Source: Antedon mediterranea (taxonomy: Eukaryota > Echinodermata > Crinoidea > Comatulida > Antedonidae). Taken from it: 64,000 nt of DNA. This document shows, piece after piece, positions 14,575-38,770 of this stretch (positions are counted from its first letter, which is position 1; every line of letters starts with the position of its first letter). Made by a program: the position numbers and the translations under genes. Location of the stretch: NCBI RefSeq assembly GCF_964355755.1, contig NC_092675.1, forward strand, positions 5,054,312-5,118,311, in the 5' to 3' direction. The notes under the pieces were generated by a model that was not told where the DNA came from, did not search any database, and was given only the letters and a program-made list of their open reading frames with translations.

Positions 14575-14807
14575 TTTAAAGTCATCCCTATTCTGTTGAC
14601 TCTGCGTTATTATATACATCGATAACAAATTATTCAAGAATGCAGGTTTGAAAATTGCATCATTTCGTATTGTTTAACGGTACTCTGAGAATCATAAAAG
14701 TCATATGTGCAGACGTCATACGATGCAGACATCATAAGTTACTCTGGAAATCAAAGCCTCCATTTTAATATTAAAGTTTTTTTTTTCTTTTGAAAATATG
14801 AAGAAAC

Positions 14808-15335
14808 TCATGCCGGTCCGTTTAGTCCGGCATATTGACACGCTGATAAAGAAGAGTTCTGTCTGCCTACTGGATAGTTAAAGCTACCCATTGATGTGGA
14901 ATGTTGCTTCGCTTTCAATCTTAAAGAAGCAATGCTGCTCGAACATGGTTCTCTATATACATATGGCTGAGCTGCTGGCGAAGCATACGGACAGGCGGCA
15001 CTTGCACTGTTATTCAAATTGTTCAAACTGCTGCCCGCCACGCCGTTCACAGACGAAAACGTTGTGCTCATCGTTGTCTGCGGGGTGAAGCACATTGGTT
15101 GGCTCGAGACAGTTAACGGATTGACGGAATTTAACGACCATGGGAATCCTTTTGATCCTAGTGGATTGCTACTTTTGGTCCAGCTGTTGTATGGATAGCT
15201 AGGATAAAGCCCGCCATCATCGAATGGTTGTACTAAACCTCCTGGAAATTGGGATCCGAATCCTGCTTGTTTTAATTCGTTTAATTGATTTCGTTCCCTT
15301 TTCCTCCACTTTGCCCTTCTGTTTTTGAACCATAC
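14808..15335 (-). CDS. Pitx: Pitx, last coding exon (second part of homeodomain, OAR domain, stop)
   Basis: Minus-strand exon opening after an acceptor (ttttttacag-type, just above 15335) and ending in TGA at 14810-14808; 528 nt, 175 codons, starting in phase 0. It begins with [16 protein letters not shown], homeodomain positions 47-60 and beyond. The Lys at position 50 marks the K50 (bicoid-type, TAATCC-binding) specificity of Pitx, Otx and Gsc proteins. The exon boundary between homeodomain residues 46 and 47 is the usual intron site of paired-like homeobox genes. Further on there is a Pitx-like middle (SYPYNSW, a VNPL motif, [18 protein letters not shown]) and the OAR motif [14 protein letters not shown] at about residues 308-321 of the 350-aa long isoform. 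The tail SACQYA also fits Pitx. The protein is a nuclear transcription factor. The match is by recognition of family motifs, not a search. Confidence 0.95.
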   Translation of the reverse strand, partial: VWFKNRRAKWRKRERNQLNELKQAGFGSQFPGGLVQPFDDGGLYPSYPYNSWTKSSNPLGSKGFPWSLNSVNPLTVSSQPMCFTPQTTMSTTFSSVNGVAGSSLNNLNNSASAACPYASPAAQPYVYREPCSSSIASLRLKAKQHSTSMGSFNYPVGRQNSSLSACQYAGLNGPA

Positions 15336-26978
<11,643 letters not shown>

Positions 26979-27156
26979 GTGATGATAGAGGGGTTGTCGT
27001 CCCTAAGTTGGTCGTCTGTGGCTCAGGGCTTGCTTGGCACTGGGCTGGGGGTTGACTGTGAAGTGTTGTCATATCGGCAAGTCTGGAATGATTTCTGGAT
27101 CCTTCTGAATTCACTAGTTCCTCAAGAATCGGTAGCGAATCGTTCAAACCGTCCAT
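26979..27156 (-). CDS. Pitx: Pitx, alternative first coding exon (short isoform)
   Basis: Minus-strand exon with the first in-frame ATG at 27156-27154 and a donor (gtaagatg, 26978-26971) after 59 codons plus one base. That phase-1 end joins exactly to the phase-1 start of the homeobox exon 2.6 kb downstream, giving a predicted 309-aa Pitx. The peptide starts MDGLNDSLPILEELV and continues Ser/Thr/Pro/Gln-rich (HSQPPAQCQASPEPQ), like an unstructured regulatory N-terminus. The frame is closed by a stop about 60 nt upstream of the ATG, and local GC is clearly above the flanks. In-frame non-ATG codons upstream are not credible starts. Vertebrate Pitx2 uses the same design: isoform c has its own promoter and N-terminal exon just before the homeobox exons. 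The weak point is the lack of transcript evidence. The open plus-strand frame across the same stretch (ATG at 26916) is a shadow. Confidence 0.72.
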
Positions 27157-27399
27157 ACTCGTAATAATCAATGTATCAAAGAGTTCGGTACCTGGTCGTC
27201 GATCGAACCAGGTTCAAAATATAAAGTGCAGAAGTTTATCTAATCTGAATTCAAAAGATCAGCAGATAAATATTGTGGAATTATTTGAAGACCACACCAC
27301 AAAGAACAGATCACACTAACTCCTCCAGAAATTGAGAGACTATGGAATGATTCAATAAAAAATCGCTTGGGTTAATAATAGTCAGTGGCAGACTGTGCT

Positions 27400-27600
27400 C
27401 TTTCATAAAGCGCACAAACCTATGTTGGTATGCGCATAAAACTTCTATGTGAAATAGACGACATCTCTCAAGTATTACAGTATAGCTAAAATGGGCGGGA
27501 CTATGAGCTTACTCAACCGAGTACATAGTTGAACAATTGGATATAGTGAAATGAAACCAACCAATAAGCATAATCGGTTGCGCAGGCATGGTGTTTTGAT
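27400..27600 (-). promoter_or_regulatory. candidate internal Pitx promoter (P2)
   Basis: Upstream (minus sense) of the alternative first exon. A CCAAT box lies at 27561-27565 (ATTGG on the minus strand) and a GC box GGGCGGG at 27493-27499. GGGCGG is rare in this AT-rich window. No TATA box is seen at a useful distance. The start site would lie near 27380-27440, giving a 5' leader of about 250 nt. The call is inferred from element order and position. Confidence 0.45.
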
Positions 27601-27733
27601 TGGCAGTTTTCGTCAACCACTTTTAGTTACACAGGTTTGTATAGGAATAGCGGTACATCATTTACATACCAACAAGTTAAGTAAGGATTTACACATTCTA
27701 TCATTAAAAAAATTGTTTTGTTTACTTCAATAA

Positions 27734-28005
27734 ACACATCAATTAAAATTACTTATCTCTCAGAAAGTTATAACTAAATATACCTCATACTAAATACTTT
27801 CAACAATTTATTATTAAATTACGTTTTACTGTAGGCCTAGTCTTGAACATTCCAAAGTCTTGAACATTGACACATCGATTAAAATTACTTATCTCTCAGA
27901 AAGTTATAACTAAATATACCTCATACTAAATACTTTCAACAATTTATTTTTTAAATACGTTTTTCTGTAGGCCTAGTCTTGAAAATTGCAAAGTCTTGAA
28001 CATTC
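27734..28005. repeat. two-copy tandem duplication, unit 136 bp
   Basis: ACACATC starts at 27734 and 27870. Between them runs a nearly identical unit including ACTTATCTCTCAGAAAGTTA and TACCTCATACTAAATACTTT, with a TAGGCCTAG octamer and CTTGAACATT near each end. The few differences show a fairly recent duplication. Noncoding. Confidence 0.88.
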
Positions 28006-31000
28006 TAAAGATTATAGCGTAATGAAACAAATTTTCCATTAGGCCAAAAGAAATACAATATTGTGGCTAATCAACGGTGAACAAAAAAGTCAAAACACAT
28101 TCAGAGAAAAGTAACGTTTGGATTGATTTTTTTAGTTCTAAAACTAAAACTACCGTATAGCAGATTATAGATTATTATGCAGAAAATGTTGGTATAACTT
28201 TAGGTTCGCTGTATACAGTTTCTACTCCGTACGTTGTATCTACAGTACAATTAAATCCTAATGCAGTGATTTAAATTTCAAAAAAATTATATTACCAACT
28301 GAAATGACAATGACAGGCTTCTAATAAAATATAAATCACATTATTTAAAACACAATTTAATAATTTATAAAATAAATAAATAATCTAATTATTTATTTAT
28401 AAAATAAATAAATATGTTATTGTTACTTAATACTGATTTATAGATTATCTGAAATGACATTTGATATATTTTTATTTTGAAGGGTTGAAATGTGTTACAG
28501 AAAAAACAGACGAAAGTAATAGAATAATTATCATGTGAACATTAATGAATCTTTTCCATAGAGACAACAAAAAACAAAACAATTACCCAAATTACACCTG
28601 TTTAAATTTGAAACATATCAAAATTCTAGTTTAGAAATTCATGACAATAAATTATACACACACCGGTAGCAAAATGCACTCTGGCCGTCAGACACCACGG
28701 TATCACGCTTACATTACAGACGATATAATTGATTATATACACTCATCCTACAAAGTAGCTATTTGGCAACAGAATCCCCTGATCAATAGCCCTTAAACAA
28801 TGATTACCGGATTATTTGAAGGGGATATAATACAGTGCTATCAAATACGTTATTAATTGACTGAGTTAAATTAGATTATCAAAACATAAAAAAAGAGAAA
28901 ATATAATTTCTTTTAGTAATAATTGTGTTAATTAATGTTTCGAAAAATATAACAAAATAAACAAAACGCTTGTTAGCCTAGTCCTAGGCCTAGCTTGTAA
29001 GATTGAAAATATCTTTGTTTACCTGCATGAAACATCGTTATCCGCCGTCTAGTCTACTCTAAACTCGGCCTTCCTTATGCTAATCCAATGCAATCTACGA
29101 TATGCTCAGCACAAGTCTGTGTTTAGTTCTGATTTAATTCATATTTATTCTGGATCTTGTAAGTCTATACCGGGAGTATAAAGCTAACTTAGACTAATCT
29201 CAAATGAATCCATCGATTTGGTTAATTGTTACAATAGAAAGCAATAGGAAAAATACACTTGATTTACCAACAAAGTAAAGATATACACATGTCCTTTGTT
29301 TTTTCTATCTTTTTTTTAGTCAATTTTAAAATCTAAATATCTTTATTTTGGATTCATTTATTCAATATTATACATTTTTAAACATGCGCAAACTATAAAA
29401 ATATATTTAAAATACATCGGCTTAGGTTTTTAAAAGAAATAATAATAAAAATAGAAAACAAATGTGTAAAAAAACATTATTTTACCAAATGAAGGTATCT
29501 TATCTACAACAATTAATAATCAATAATGATAATACTTTTATTAAGGCTTTTGTTTGTAGGCCTACAATGAATGGTATCAAAATACTTTTTTGTTTGTTTT
29601 AAAGAATATTAAAACAATAAACAGTAAAAAATACAAAACTCAACGATTGTTTTAAAATTAAAATTCTCGATATACAGTGGAACGGACGGAAAGAACACAA
29701 TTATTTTTACCAAAGTTTTTGACACAATCCTTCCGCTAACATGTTTTAAATTACCAAGTGCTTTCTCTCTCACGATAAAACATTACAGGTATGACACTAG
29801 CTCCTAATAGTATCAATTGATTTATTTCTATACGGTAGGTGGGCAAGTTGCTTGCTGGGATAAGAGGGAAACTAAAACTTTCCTTCCGAATTGATCTTGA
29901 AAAAGTTTACCGTGAGTAGGCATACTCTTTCATTTCATTCATTAATTTATTCAAACTCTGCAAATTATTAATTATAAATAAGTTTAGAATTAAAGAATCC
30001 CTCTGTAATGTCAGATAAAGAAATATGTTGAGTGTTGAACAATTTTTTTATTTGATCTTCTCCTTTTGTCATGAGCAGAATGTTACTGTTTATATGGGAA
30101 TAATGAAAAACAAAATGGTGGAAAGATATGTATTTTTACACAAAAATGAATATGCCAAAGTAAATATATTTCAAACAAACAAAATCGATAAATAATAGTT
30201 CTACCTCCTAAGTAAAACAACTGGGATCATTTTATATAGTGGCACATTGCATGTAAATTATTTAACTAATCTTTTCTTCTCCCTAAAAATAACAGGGCAA
30301 ACCTATTTTTGTGAACATTGATATTAAAATTCTATCTTTGTTTGCGAAACAAAGAGTTTGATATTATTGAAAGAGAATTTTGATATTGCCAATTCTTTTA
30401 TTGGAGTCGTAATGTATAATTGATGAGCTGTAACCAATGATGTAAGTATCTATTAAACTAATGTAAGTGTCTAATTAGATAATTAAGTAATTCTCATAAA
30501 TTTGTTTAGAGGCCAAAGAGAGTCCATTATAACAGGTATTATGTGGAATTCTATCGGTGACATTTTAAGGAAATCCAATCTCCTTAACAACAGAGAACAT
30601 ATTTTGTCAATTGGCCTAAATATATATAAACAAAGAAATTAAAAATACAGATTAAATATATACTATTAATTCCGTTTTTCTTTCGAGATCAAAACAATAA
30701 TTATTTAAACATTGATTGATCACACGACTAATTTCCAGAACCATTTGTTTTGTTTGGCTTAATATTAATTTTAAAAAAAACCAATATTTTTATTGATTAA
30801 AATAGAACTATAAAATCACCCTTTTATAGGGAAGGTTTCTGTTAACTTACGCTAAGTAAATTTAAACATTTACACAAAGAGAAAAACATAACACGTATAA
30901 TATTATTATGTATGTAAAGTAATATAAAATTAAAGGTTATAGTTCATGAACAAACTAGAGCTAAAATGTCGTAGAGGGCAGTATAACGATAGGTTGGAAA

Positions 31001-32675
31001 GGCAAATCATTTTCTATCAAGTTTGATGTGTGCAGTAGTAACGTTGGGGCTTGTACATGCATATTTACAACGTTTATCAAAAAATCCCTTCGGTGTTTGC
31101 GTGATTTCTGAATGTAATTCTAGGTATAAATGAACAAACCTTTCAATTTTAATCCGAGAGTGACACAATTGCAGTAAATTAAACAAATGCGGTCTTAAAA
31201 GCATCAATGAAAAACATTTAGCACTCCAACATTTACCACTGGGACCTCGGCTTATTCGCAAGATGGTTGTTTTATTGATATTCCGTTATTTCATTTTCAA
31301 ATCTATAAATCAACTTGGAAATTCCATTATTAAATCTAGGTCGTTAAAATACCAGTTACATCAGGGGGAATATATGGGCTAGACTGTTTTTCTCGTTCAT
31401 ATTTATGATGATCATTATGTAATTAAGCATACATGTCAAATGCGCAATGTTTCTGTACACATACACGTGAGTTCTTCCAATACATTTATGTCTTATGTGT
31501 GTATGTATTCGTGGATCATAAATTTGTATTATATTAGGTGATGTATGTTTCGTAATGTACGGTAGTCGTTTCTAAAAATAAAAAACGAGCAGACAGAATT
31601 GCCGTTAAATATCACGTACGCATACAGACCATTACTTTCCTTTATTTTTCTATATTCACACATGAATGTACGTCTATGTTATACTTTTGATTGATATACG
31701 CATTTATAAGTTTAGTATATTTCCTATTAGATGATTTTTAATCACAGCGAAATACTAAATATTTGTATTAACTATAGTTATTCTAATATGTTACATGCAA
31801 TTCAATTGATAGTTTAAAATATTAATCCTTAAAAGGATTTAAAAAATATCAGAATACACCCTTTTAAATTTAGCATCAATGAATTTTGAAACTAACGTTA
31901 CATATATTATTTTTTAAATGGTAGCATTTTAGAAATGGCTCTTCATATTTCATAAAGAAATTCGGTTAATTTTGAATACAAAATGTATATGCTAATGTAT
32001 TTTTTTGTTTTGCTTATTATATTATCATATTTATTTTTTCGATAGGTTTATAAACAGACACGTAAAAGAAGATATATAAGAAAATATATTTAATAATACA
32101 AATACATAAAACAATATAATAATTATATTAAAAATGTAATTGTAAAAACGAAAGGTTGTAAATGGAAAGAATACGGCGCCAAAATATGAATTTGTTGACT
32201 AATTTATTTTTGCTTGCTTGCTATTAAAATATGTTTTTGAAAGTTTGAAGAATTTATAAATATTGATTGATTTGTAAATTTAATTTATTTGTTATGCCTT
32301 TTTTGTTTTGTAATTTTGAAAGATTAAATAAAGAGTGAATAAATTAATACGTTTATTTGTATTCTTTAAATGTTACTGTTATTTAAACGACAAATGAATA
32401 GTAAACTATGAAAATTAGGCCTAATTAAACAAACAAAATAGTGGATAATCTCTGAAACATTAAGCTATGTGTCTTTGTCATGTATATTAAACCAAGTGTA
32501 TATTGAAATGTGCTAGGTCTGCTTGGTAAAAGCACGTACTTAAAATAATACAAGATAACTTAGCAAGTGAAAAACAAGAAAGTTCGTTTTACTTTGGGTT
32601 CAATGTAAATGAATGACACATTCATACGTGTCAATGAATAAAGTTTGGGTCACAAACATGATGTGCTTTCAATTA

Positions 32676-32938
32676 AAGCCTTGTTCGCACTGGACGTTAC
32701 TCGCGGGTAACTTTACTCGATGTATAGACCATGGACCATGTTCGCACTCATACGGTTACTGTAGTTTTACCAAGATTTAACAGCAACGTTAGACTTTTAG
32801 CATGGTTAATTTTACCAGTACTGGTGGTGAGACATAACATTAACCATGATCCAGTGTTCGGATTAGACTATTGTTTTGGTCAATTAGTCGGCGACTCAGT
32901 TAATTTGATTAAATGAAGTCCAGTGTGATCGAGGCTTA
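32676..32938. mobile_element. foldback/MITE-like element with TTCGCACTGGAC ends
   Basis: About 263 bp. The left end AAGCCTTGTTCGCACTGGAC is matched, inverted, by GTCCAGTGTGATCGAGGCTT on the right. The inner sequence also has inverted words (ACCATGTTCGCACT, GGTAAAATTAACCATG-like). The 61-aa open frame inside it (32731-32916) is a shadow. The ends resemble those of the 14.3-kb element in layout (AGGCT/AAGCC then CACT), suggesting related transposase recognition. Confidence 0.7.
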
Positions 32939-35172
32939 GTGTACGCACAAACAAAACAATTTTAGGCCTACTGCATTGTATTTTTTATGAAGTTTATAAT
33001 TAAAATAATTGTTGATAAGCGAGTACCCCTCTATCTGAAGCCTGCCATTGGCTAAACTAACAGGCATTTATATACAATGAAGTACGTGAAGATAAAATCG
33101 TCTGCTGAATTATTCAAAGACTTAAACTGAAAGAAAATATTTCTTTCGTTCAACAATTATGAATACATACTGCCCTCTTATTATCTTGTCAAATCAATTA
33201 CATTATGTTATATATTGAAAACACAAACGGTTTGGCATCAGTCAAGTTTGTCCAAGATGCGATAGCAGACCTTATAATAGCTTGACTGCAAGTAATCTGT
33301 TCGGATCAAAAATTAAGACTAGGTTATAACAATTACACAGGTTATTGTAGCATTGGAAATGATCAGTTTTAATTATAGTTGTATATGCCTATACTATTTT
33401 ATATCTTTTAAAGTCAATAATTGATATTATTGCTATGATTGTAAATGGTTCCATTGTCTTCAAATTCCCATCACTGTTACACTATTTGAAACTAATTAAT
33501 GTTGGGAAATTGTAGTTAACAGTGTCCAAATTATAAATAAACGGATTTCACAATAATTCTAAAAAAATACATTTAAGCATCTTCATATTAAAAGTAAATC
33601 AAGTAAAGTTATACATTTTTTTGGGGGAAATAATTTAATTAAAAAACAAACACAATACAAATAGATACAAACATATTAGTCATTTATTGTTCACATCGTA
33701 AATTATTGCTCTACTACTCGTACTTCATTCTAATACATATTTTTATTTGTTGAATAACCCTAACGATTTACGGAAAGCCTTTTAAGAATACACAATTTCT
33801 CCTAAAACAGAATCCAGTTCACTCAATCTCTCAAATAGGCTTTCTACAATTAGCATAAAACGGGAAATGTCATGTGAGTTAGTTACATGTCACATGACAC
33901 ACTACACGTGATAGTGGATATCCAATCACTAGCTTGCGAACAATAAATTCAATTGATTCAGTTCGCGAAACATTGATCCGCACGCTAATCCAACTTGAAC
34001 GAAAGATAACATCATAAGTGTTAATAGTTATTATAATAAAATCATAATTGTAAATGAAGATTAAGTTTATCATGTCAGATAAACCTGATATATAGAAAAC
34101 GACTTTAGTAATGTTTAACGGGCTTAGTTAACAGCGGTAATTTATATTGAACTATGCAAAGGCCAACAAAATGGAAGTGTCTTGCAGTCGGTAGAGTGTG
34201 CTAGTTGAGGAGGGTAAATTACCATCCTATTGATTATTTTTTTCAATTAATTATGATTGGCGTAAAGTAACTTAGAATTGTATTCATTCCGATCTTTACT
34301 AATTATTATTCCATACAAAACCAAATGTTTCTAAATTAATTCCTAACGAGAAATATAAAGGATTGTTCAGCTAATGTTTCCGTTCTAACAATTGTGATGT
34401 GCATTTAGAAGTTAAACTTCGCTAACACCAACAGTGGTAATTGCAGTATAATATATGTTTTTCATTTAAATGTATCTTTTTTCCTTTGACATTCATTAGT
34501 GTGCATGTAATCGACTGCACATTCTCCCTGGAGAACATCAGTAAAACCCATCTTTAAGTGCTCTCCTAAATATCTAGCTTCCACATTGACACCATTTCAC
34601 TAGAGACTACGACATTTACCACTGCTATTGCGATTTATGCGCAAAATATTAGCCCAATTTCATCTCTCTTCACATGTGATAATAAATTACGGTAGTGATT
34701 CGATTGACAGCTTTATTAAAACGTTTATCCGTAATAAAAATGTCTTTATTTCAGATTATTGTTAGGATATAAATATAATATGTAATTTGCACTTTTTTTT
34801 TATTTTTGCGAATTGCATCTCGTATATGTTTGATTTAGTTGATCTATAATTAAATTGACCTGAAATACAATTTGTTGTTCGTTATTTCTGTCGGTTAATA
34901 CATTGTATGTTTACAGTACAAGAAATAACGTAAATATAAGAGTATACATTATGTCTATAACATGGATTTTTTCCAAAGTTTCCAAAATATTTCAATTATT
35001 TTATTTAAATACAAACAAATAAGGTATAAAGTACTGGTACTCGAATTAGCGCCCACATTTTTAAAACGTGTTTATCATATCACAGGGTGATTATTGAAAC
35101 GGGAAAAATTAATTTATAGGTATAACTTTCGATATTACATTTTTGACATGTGACATGTGAGGAGTGATTGAA

Positions 35173-35688
35173 TGCTTGCAAGAAAATGCAATAGGGCTGC
35201 CGCCAGAAATGCGTTCAATGCTCCTGCGGGCATACAAGTATCTCAGATGCCGTGGAGAGGGATTGTTAGATTTGGTTAGAAAGAGAGGAAGAGTGTATTC
35301 ATGCCTGCAAGAAAATGCAATAGGGCTGCCGCGAGAAATGCGTTCAATTATCCTGCGGGCATACAGGTATATCAGATGCCGTGGAGAGGGATTGTTAGAT
35401 TTGGTTAGAAAGAGAGGAAGAGTGTATTCATGCCTGCAAGAAAATGCAATAGGGCTGCCGCGAGAAATGCGTTCAATTATCCTGCGGGAATACAAGTATC
35501 TCAGATGCCGTGGAGAGGGATTGTTAGATTTGGTTAGACAGAGAAGAAGAGTGTATTCATGCTTGCAAGAAAATGCAATAGGGCTGCCGCGAGAAATGCG
35601 TTCAATTATCCCGCGGGCATACAAGTATCTCAGATGCCGTGGAGAGGGATTGTTAGATTTGGCTAGAAAGAGAGGAAGAGTGTATTCA
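35173..35688 (+). repeat. four-copy 129-bp tandem array, open on both strands
   Basis: Units start at 35173, 35302, 35431 and 35560, exactly 129 bp apart (43 codons), followed by a short partial copy. They are about 95% or more alike and clearly GC-richer than the flanks. On plus, the frame reads 43-residue repeats (CLQENAIGLPREMRSIILRA then KYLRCRGEGLLDLVRKRGRV) and ends SCRF-stop at 35700, with AATAAA at 35752. There is no ATG at the frame's start: it opens at GTG 35164, and the first ATGs lie inside unit 1. The minus strand is equally open (171 codons). Nearly all differences between units change the amino acid; the one clear silent change is TTG/CTG. That argues against selection on this protein. 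I recognise no domain. Best reading: a minisatellite whose length happens to keep frame; a spliced coding exon is the alternative. Confidence 0.85.
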
Positions 35689-36125
35689 TGTAGATTTTAG
35701 ATTAAACTATAATAACAAATGCAGTAAATGTAGTATCATTCATTATTAGAAAATAAAGTTTTGCTGATTATTGGAATTAAATAGAAATTAAGTGGAACCA
35801 CACACAGAGAGCAACCTTTGTTGCTTCCTGGTGAGGTATCTGTTCACCGCAGTCACCCAGTTTTAATTTCAATGTCATTACAAAACCTTTAAGCACTAGC
35901 AGCTACGTTCATGGATGTTTGTATATAAAAATATATAGCATTTAACAAGGACACGCAAACGTATTGAAAGCATTGGCTTTGAACACATGATGGTTTATTA
36001 GTCATGTTTTATTCTAATACAAATTAAAATCATATTGTTCGCAATCTGGTACAATTCGATTAAGATAAACATATTGCACATATAATTTATAAAGTGATAC
36101 TTATTATTTTAAATATTTTTCATTG

Positions 36126-36145
36126 AAAAAAAAAAAAAAAAAAAA
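36126..36145 (+). repeat. poly(A) tract, 20 bp
   Basis: An uninterrupted run of 20 A, unusually long here. It could be the tail of a retroposed copy, but the sequence before it shows no recognisable SINE or gene. Confidence 0.9.
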
Positions 36146-37201
36146 CCATAATGCGATTACTAAAAACTTATAAAATTGTATATCATTAATATTCATGGTC
36201 GCTATTTCATTTAATTTTGAATAATATTTTCACAGTTCAATTTGGATGTGTGCAATATGGTGTTTAGTAACTAGGCCTTGCCCATATATGTTTTATATAT
36301 ATCGTGAAATTCAAACTCTTGTAAGCTGGGTAACATTTTAAAGAAAATAATTATGAATATTTATGAAGTGTATGATAACTTAATAAACATTTTCATAAAA
36401 ATACATTTTGTATTTTTCAAATAATTTCAGGTCTCATCACACAAGAATATTTTACATGCAGACAGTATCACGATAGGATAATGTAACATTCCTACAACAG
36501 AAACAGTATATAGGTAAATGTACTCGTATATTTGAACCAAAATACTTTCCATAAGCATTTATATTCTGAATCTTTCATTTTAAAGAACCATCAGTAAATT
36601 TCATCTATAGAGAACTAATGGTTAATCTTACCAATCCATTAATTATTTATGTTTGTTCTGCTTAGAAAATAGGGTTTTCTATTCAAATAATGATATTGAA
36701 ATCCAAACAAATGTCCAATTAAATCGACATCCCTGAATTAAATTAATGCAGGTACATCATGATTGAAAATCCGTTTGTTACAGGTATCTTTCTTTCTAAG
36801 GAATATATTAAACTTGAAATGGAAAACATTGCGCTTAGCATAATATCTTTGGAGCACCGCCATCAGTGTCCAGAAGCAACAGTCTGCTTGGCTTTAATTT
36901 CAATATGCAGTACTCTACTGCTTTTGAGTCTTTCATTCTGTTTAGATTGTCATTTTGTTTAGGTAATTGTTCTACTGCTATTGCTGAATCTCATTACTCA
37001 TCATCATTATTAATCATGTATTTTATTATACCAATTTATTGTGATGACCAAAACTTTGTAAAAAGAAACCGGAACAAATTCTAACATTATCTTTAAAATA
37101 ATCACATAGTCTGGGCAAATGTCAAACATTCTAAATTTGGAACTGTTCTTTGTAAGATTGGATCATGTCACAGACTATGGGACGCCTCACCAGGTATACG
37201 C

Positions 37202-37290
37202 CACAGTGTAAGCTTGGTTCTCACTAGGACTCATCGTAAGGACGTGATAGCGCAAACTCAGGTTTTACCCCCTTCAAGGCGCAATGGATA
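37202..37290. mobile_element. partial family-A foldback element
   Basis: Starts TAAGCTTGGTTCTCACTAGG then AAGGACGTGATAGCGCAAACT, matching the left end of the element at 102-241. The right end is missing or unrecognisable. Confidence 0.45.
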
Positions 37291-38654
37291 AAAAGGTTTT
37301 ATCTACCACCTAATTTGTATATAAATACTATATTATTTGGTTAATAATAATTAATGTCTTATTCACACATAATTCCTCTGAAAGTATTGTTCAATGTATT
37401 ACCTGGTGTTTTAAAAAATTGTGTGTGCCTCCAATCATAAATGTATTTAGAGCTTTTAACAACCAGCACACAAATTTCAAGAATTCACATGCGATTTGTC
37501 TGTTAATCATTATATCATGCGCATATTATACTGTATGTATTATAGTGTTTATGCATATATTCGGCGTCTTTGTTCGGCCTTTATTAACATTAAGAAATGT
37601 AAGGAAAAATGGTAACAAAATAACGGTAGAAATATCAATATTAGTTTAACCCGTTGTCTTGCATATCCGTGTGTGACGAATATGCCCATAAATTGTTTTC
37701 ATTCAATGCCGACAAAAATAAAATTGAGTCTTCTTCACTTCAAACGTTTAGTTCGTTTTATATAGAAAATACTTAGTTTTCATCTTTTATTTATCTTTAT
37801 TTTCAAGAAATAAAGTACATTGACTATATTTTGTTCATTATTGTGTTTATAATAGGGCACAACTGAATGTTTGATCTAGTATATTATCGAAAGTGAAAAC
37901 ATATAGATTAAAACATTATAGAACAACCATTACTAAATCATAAATAACACATCATTATGTGTTTATGTCAAATAAATCTACGTTTTCATTCTTGATTACT
38001 TTCTGTCGTAACTTTGGATTAAGGTATATCGCTATTAATTAAACAATAATAATCTAGAATTAAGCTTCACTTCTAATCGTCGATTAAAAGAAAGTGAATC
38101 ATATTGTAAAAGTAATACATTATTTCAATGATATTGGGCTGCAATGTGAACGTATGTTAACTTTGTTGTGGGTTGTTGAAAACATAGTTTTTTTTTAAAT
38201 TCATCAGTTTTATAGGTAAGTTTATTATTTCATGATTCATTATCATTTTGTCACGATTTTATTCACACATTCCCATGGTAACGGAAAGTTCCGGATGTTT
38301 TTATTTTTAAATGGATTAGTATGGTGAAGAAACTGCAATGCCTTGTGGGAAACCATAACTTCATGTTAGAACACGCTCTCAAGAAAGTCGGTCGGAGTCA
38401 ACGATGTTTGGGTAGCAGTTGTCATGCAAAGTTACTTTATTTATTATCCAACTGTTAAAATGCAAGCTATAACACAAATCCTTGATTGGATGTAAGGGGG
38501 AAATAAAAATATGAATTACCATTTAAATTAATACAACCGGGGTTGGGACTGGCTTTCTTGTGCGGTGGCCTAAATTTTCCAAATTGTTCTCATTCAATCG
38601 AAATTATATATTTTTTTGTGATTCCTGTGTGTAAACATATTTAAAACAAGACCA

Positions 38655-38770
38655 TATACATGGCTGAAGTCGCGTGTTTACCGACCGACCAATCGAATGA
38701 CCGACCAAACGGCCGACATAGTGAGCTGTAGAGTCGCGTTGCACGCGACTAAAAACATTACCTTTTGTGT
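38655..38770. repeat. CpG-rich repeat with GGTC/GACC units and hairpin
   Basis: In strongly AT-rich surroundings this stretch has ACCGACCGACCAATCG and GACCGACCAAACGGCCG words. It ends in AGTCGCGT-TGC-ACGCGACT, a perfect 8-bp stem with a 3-base loop. AGTCGCGTG also occurs at its left side, so the element is bounded by inverted copies. Probably a small mobile repeat. Confidence 0.5.

Noticed and set aside
14891-15088. 65-codon plus-strand frame
   Set aside because: Antisense shadow of the Pitx last exon.
27330-27365. LWND-like peptide resembling a LINE tail
   Set aside because: Only a few residues, and it lies within the P2 leader region; chance is likelier.
32731-32916. 61-codon plus-strand frame
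   Set aside because: Lies wholly inside a foldback element.
35109-35624. 171-codon minus-strand frame
   Set aside because: Mirror of the 129-bp array; a unit divisible by three without stops keeps both strands open. Its differences also change amino acids.
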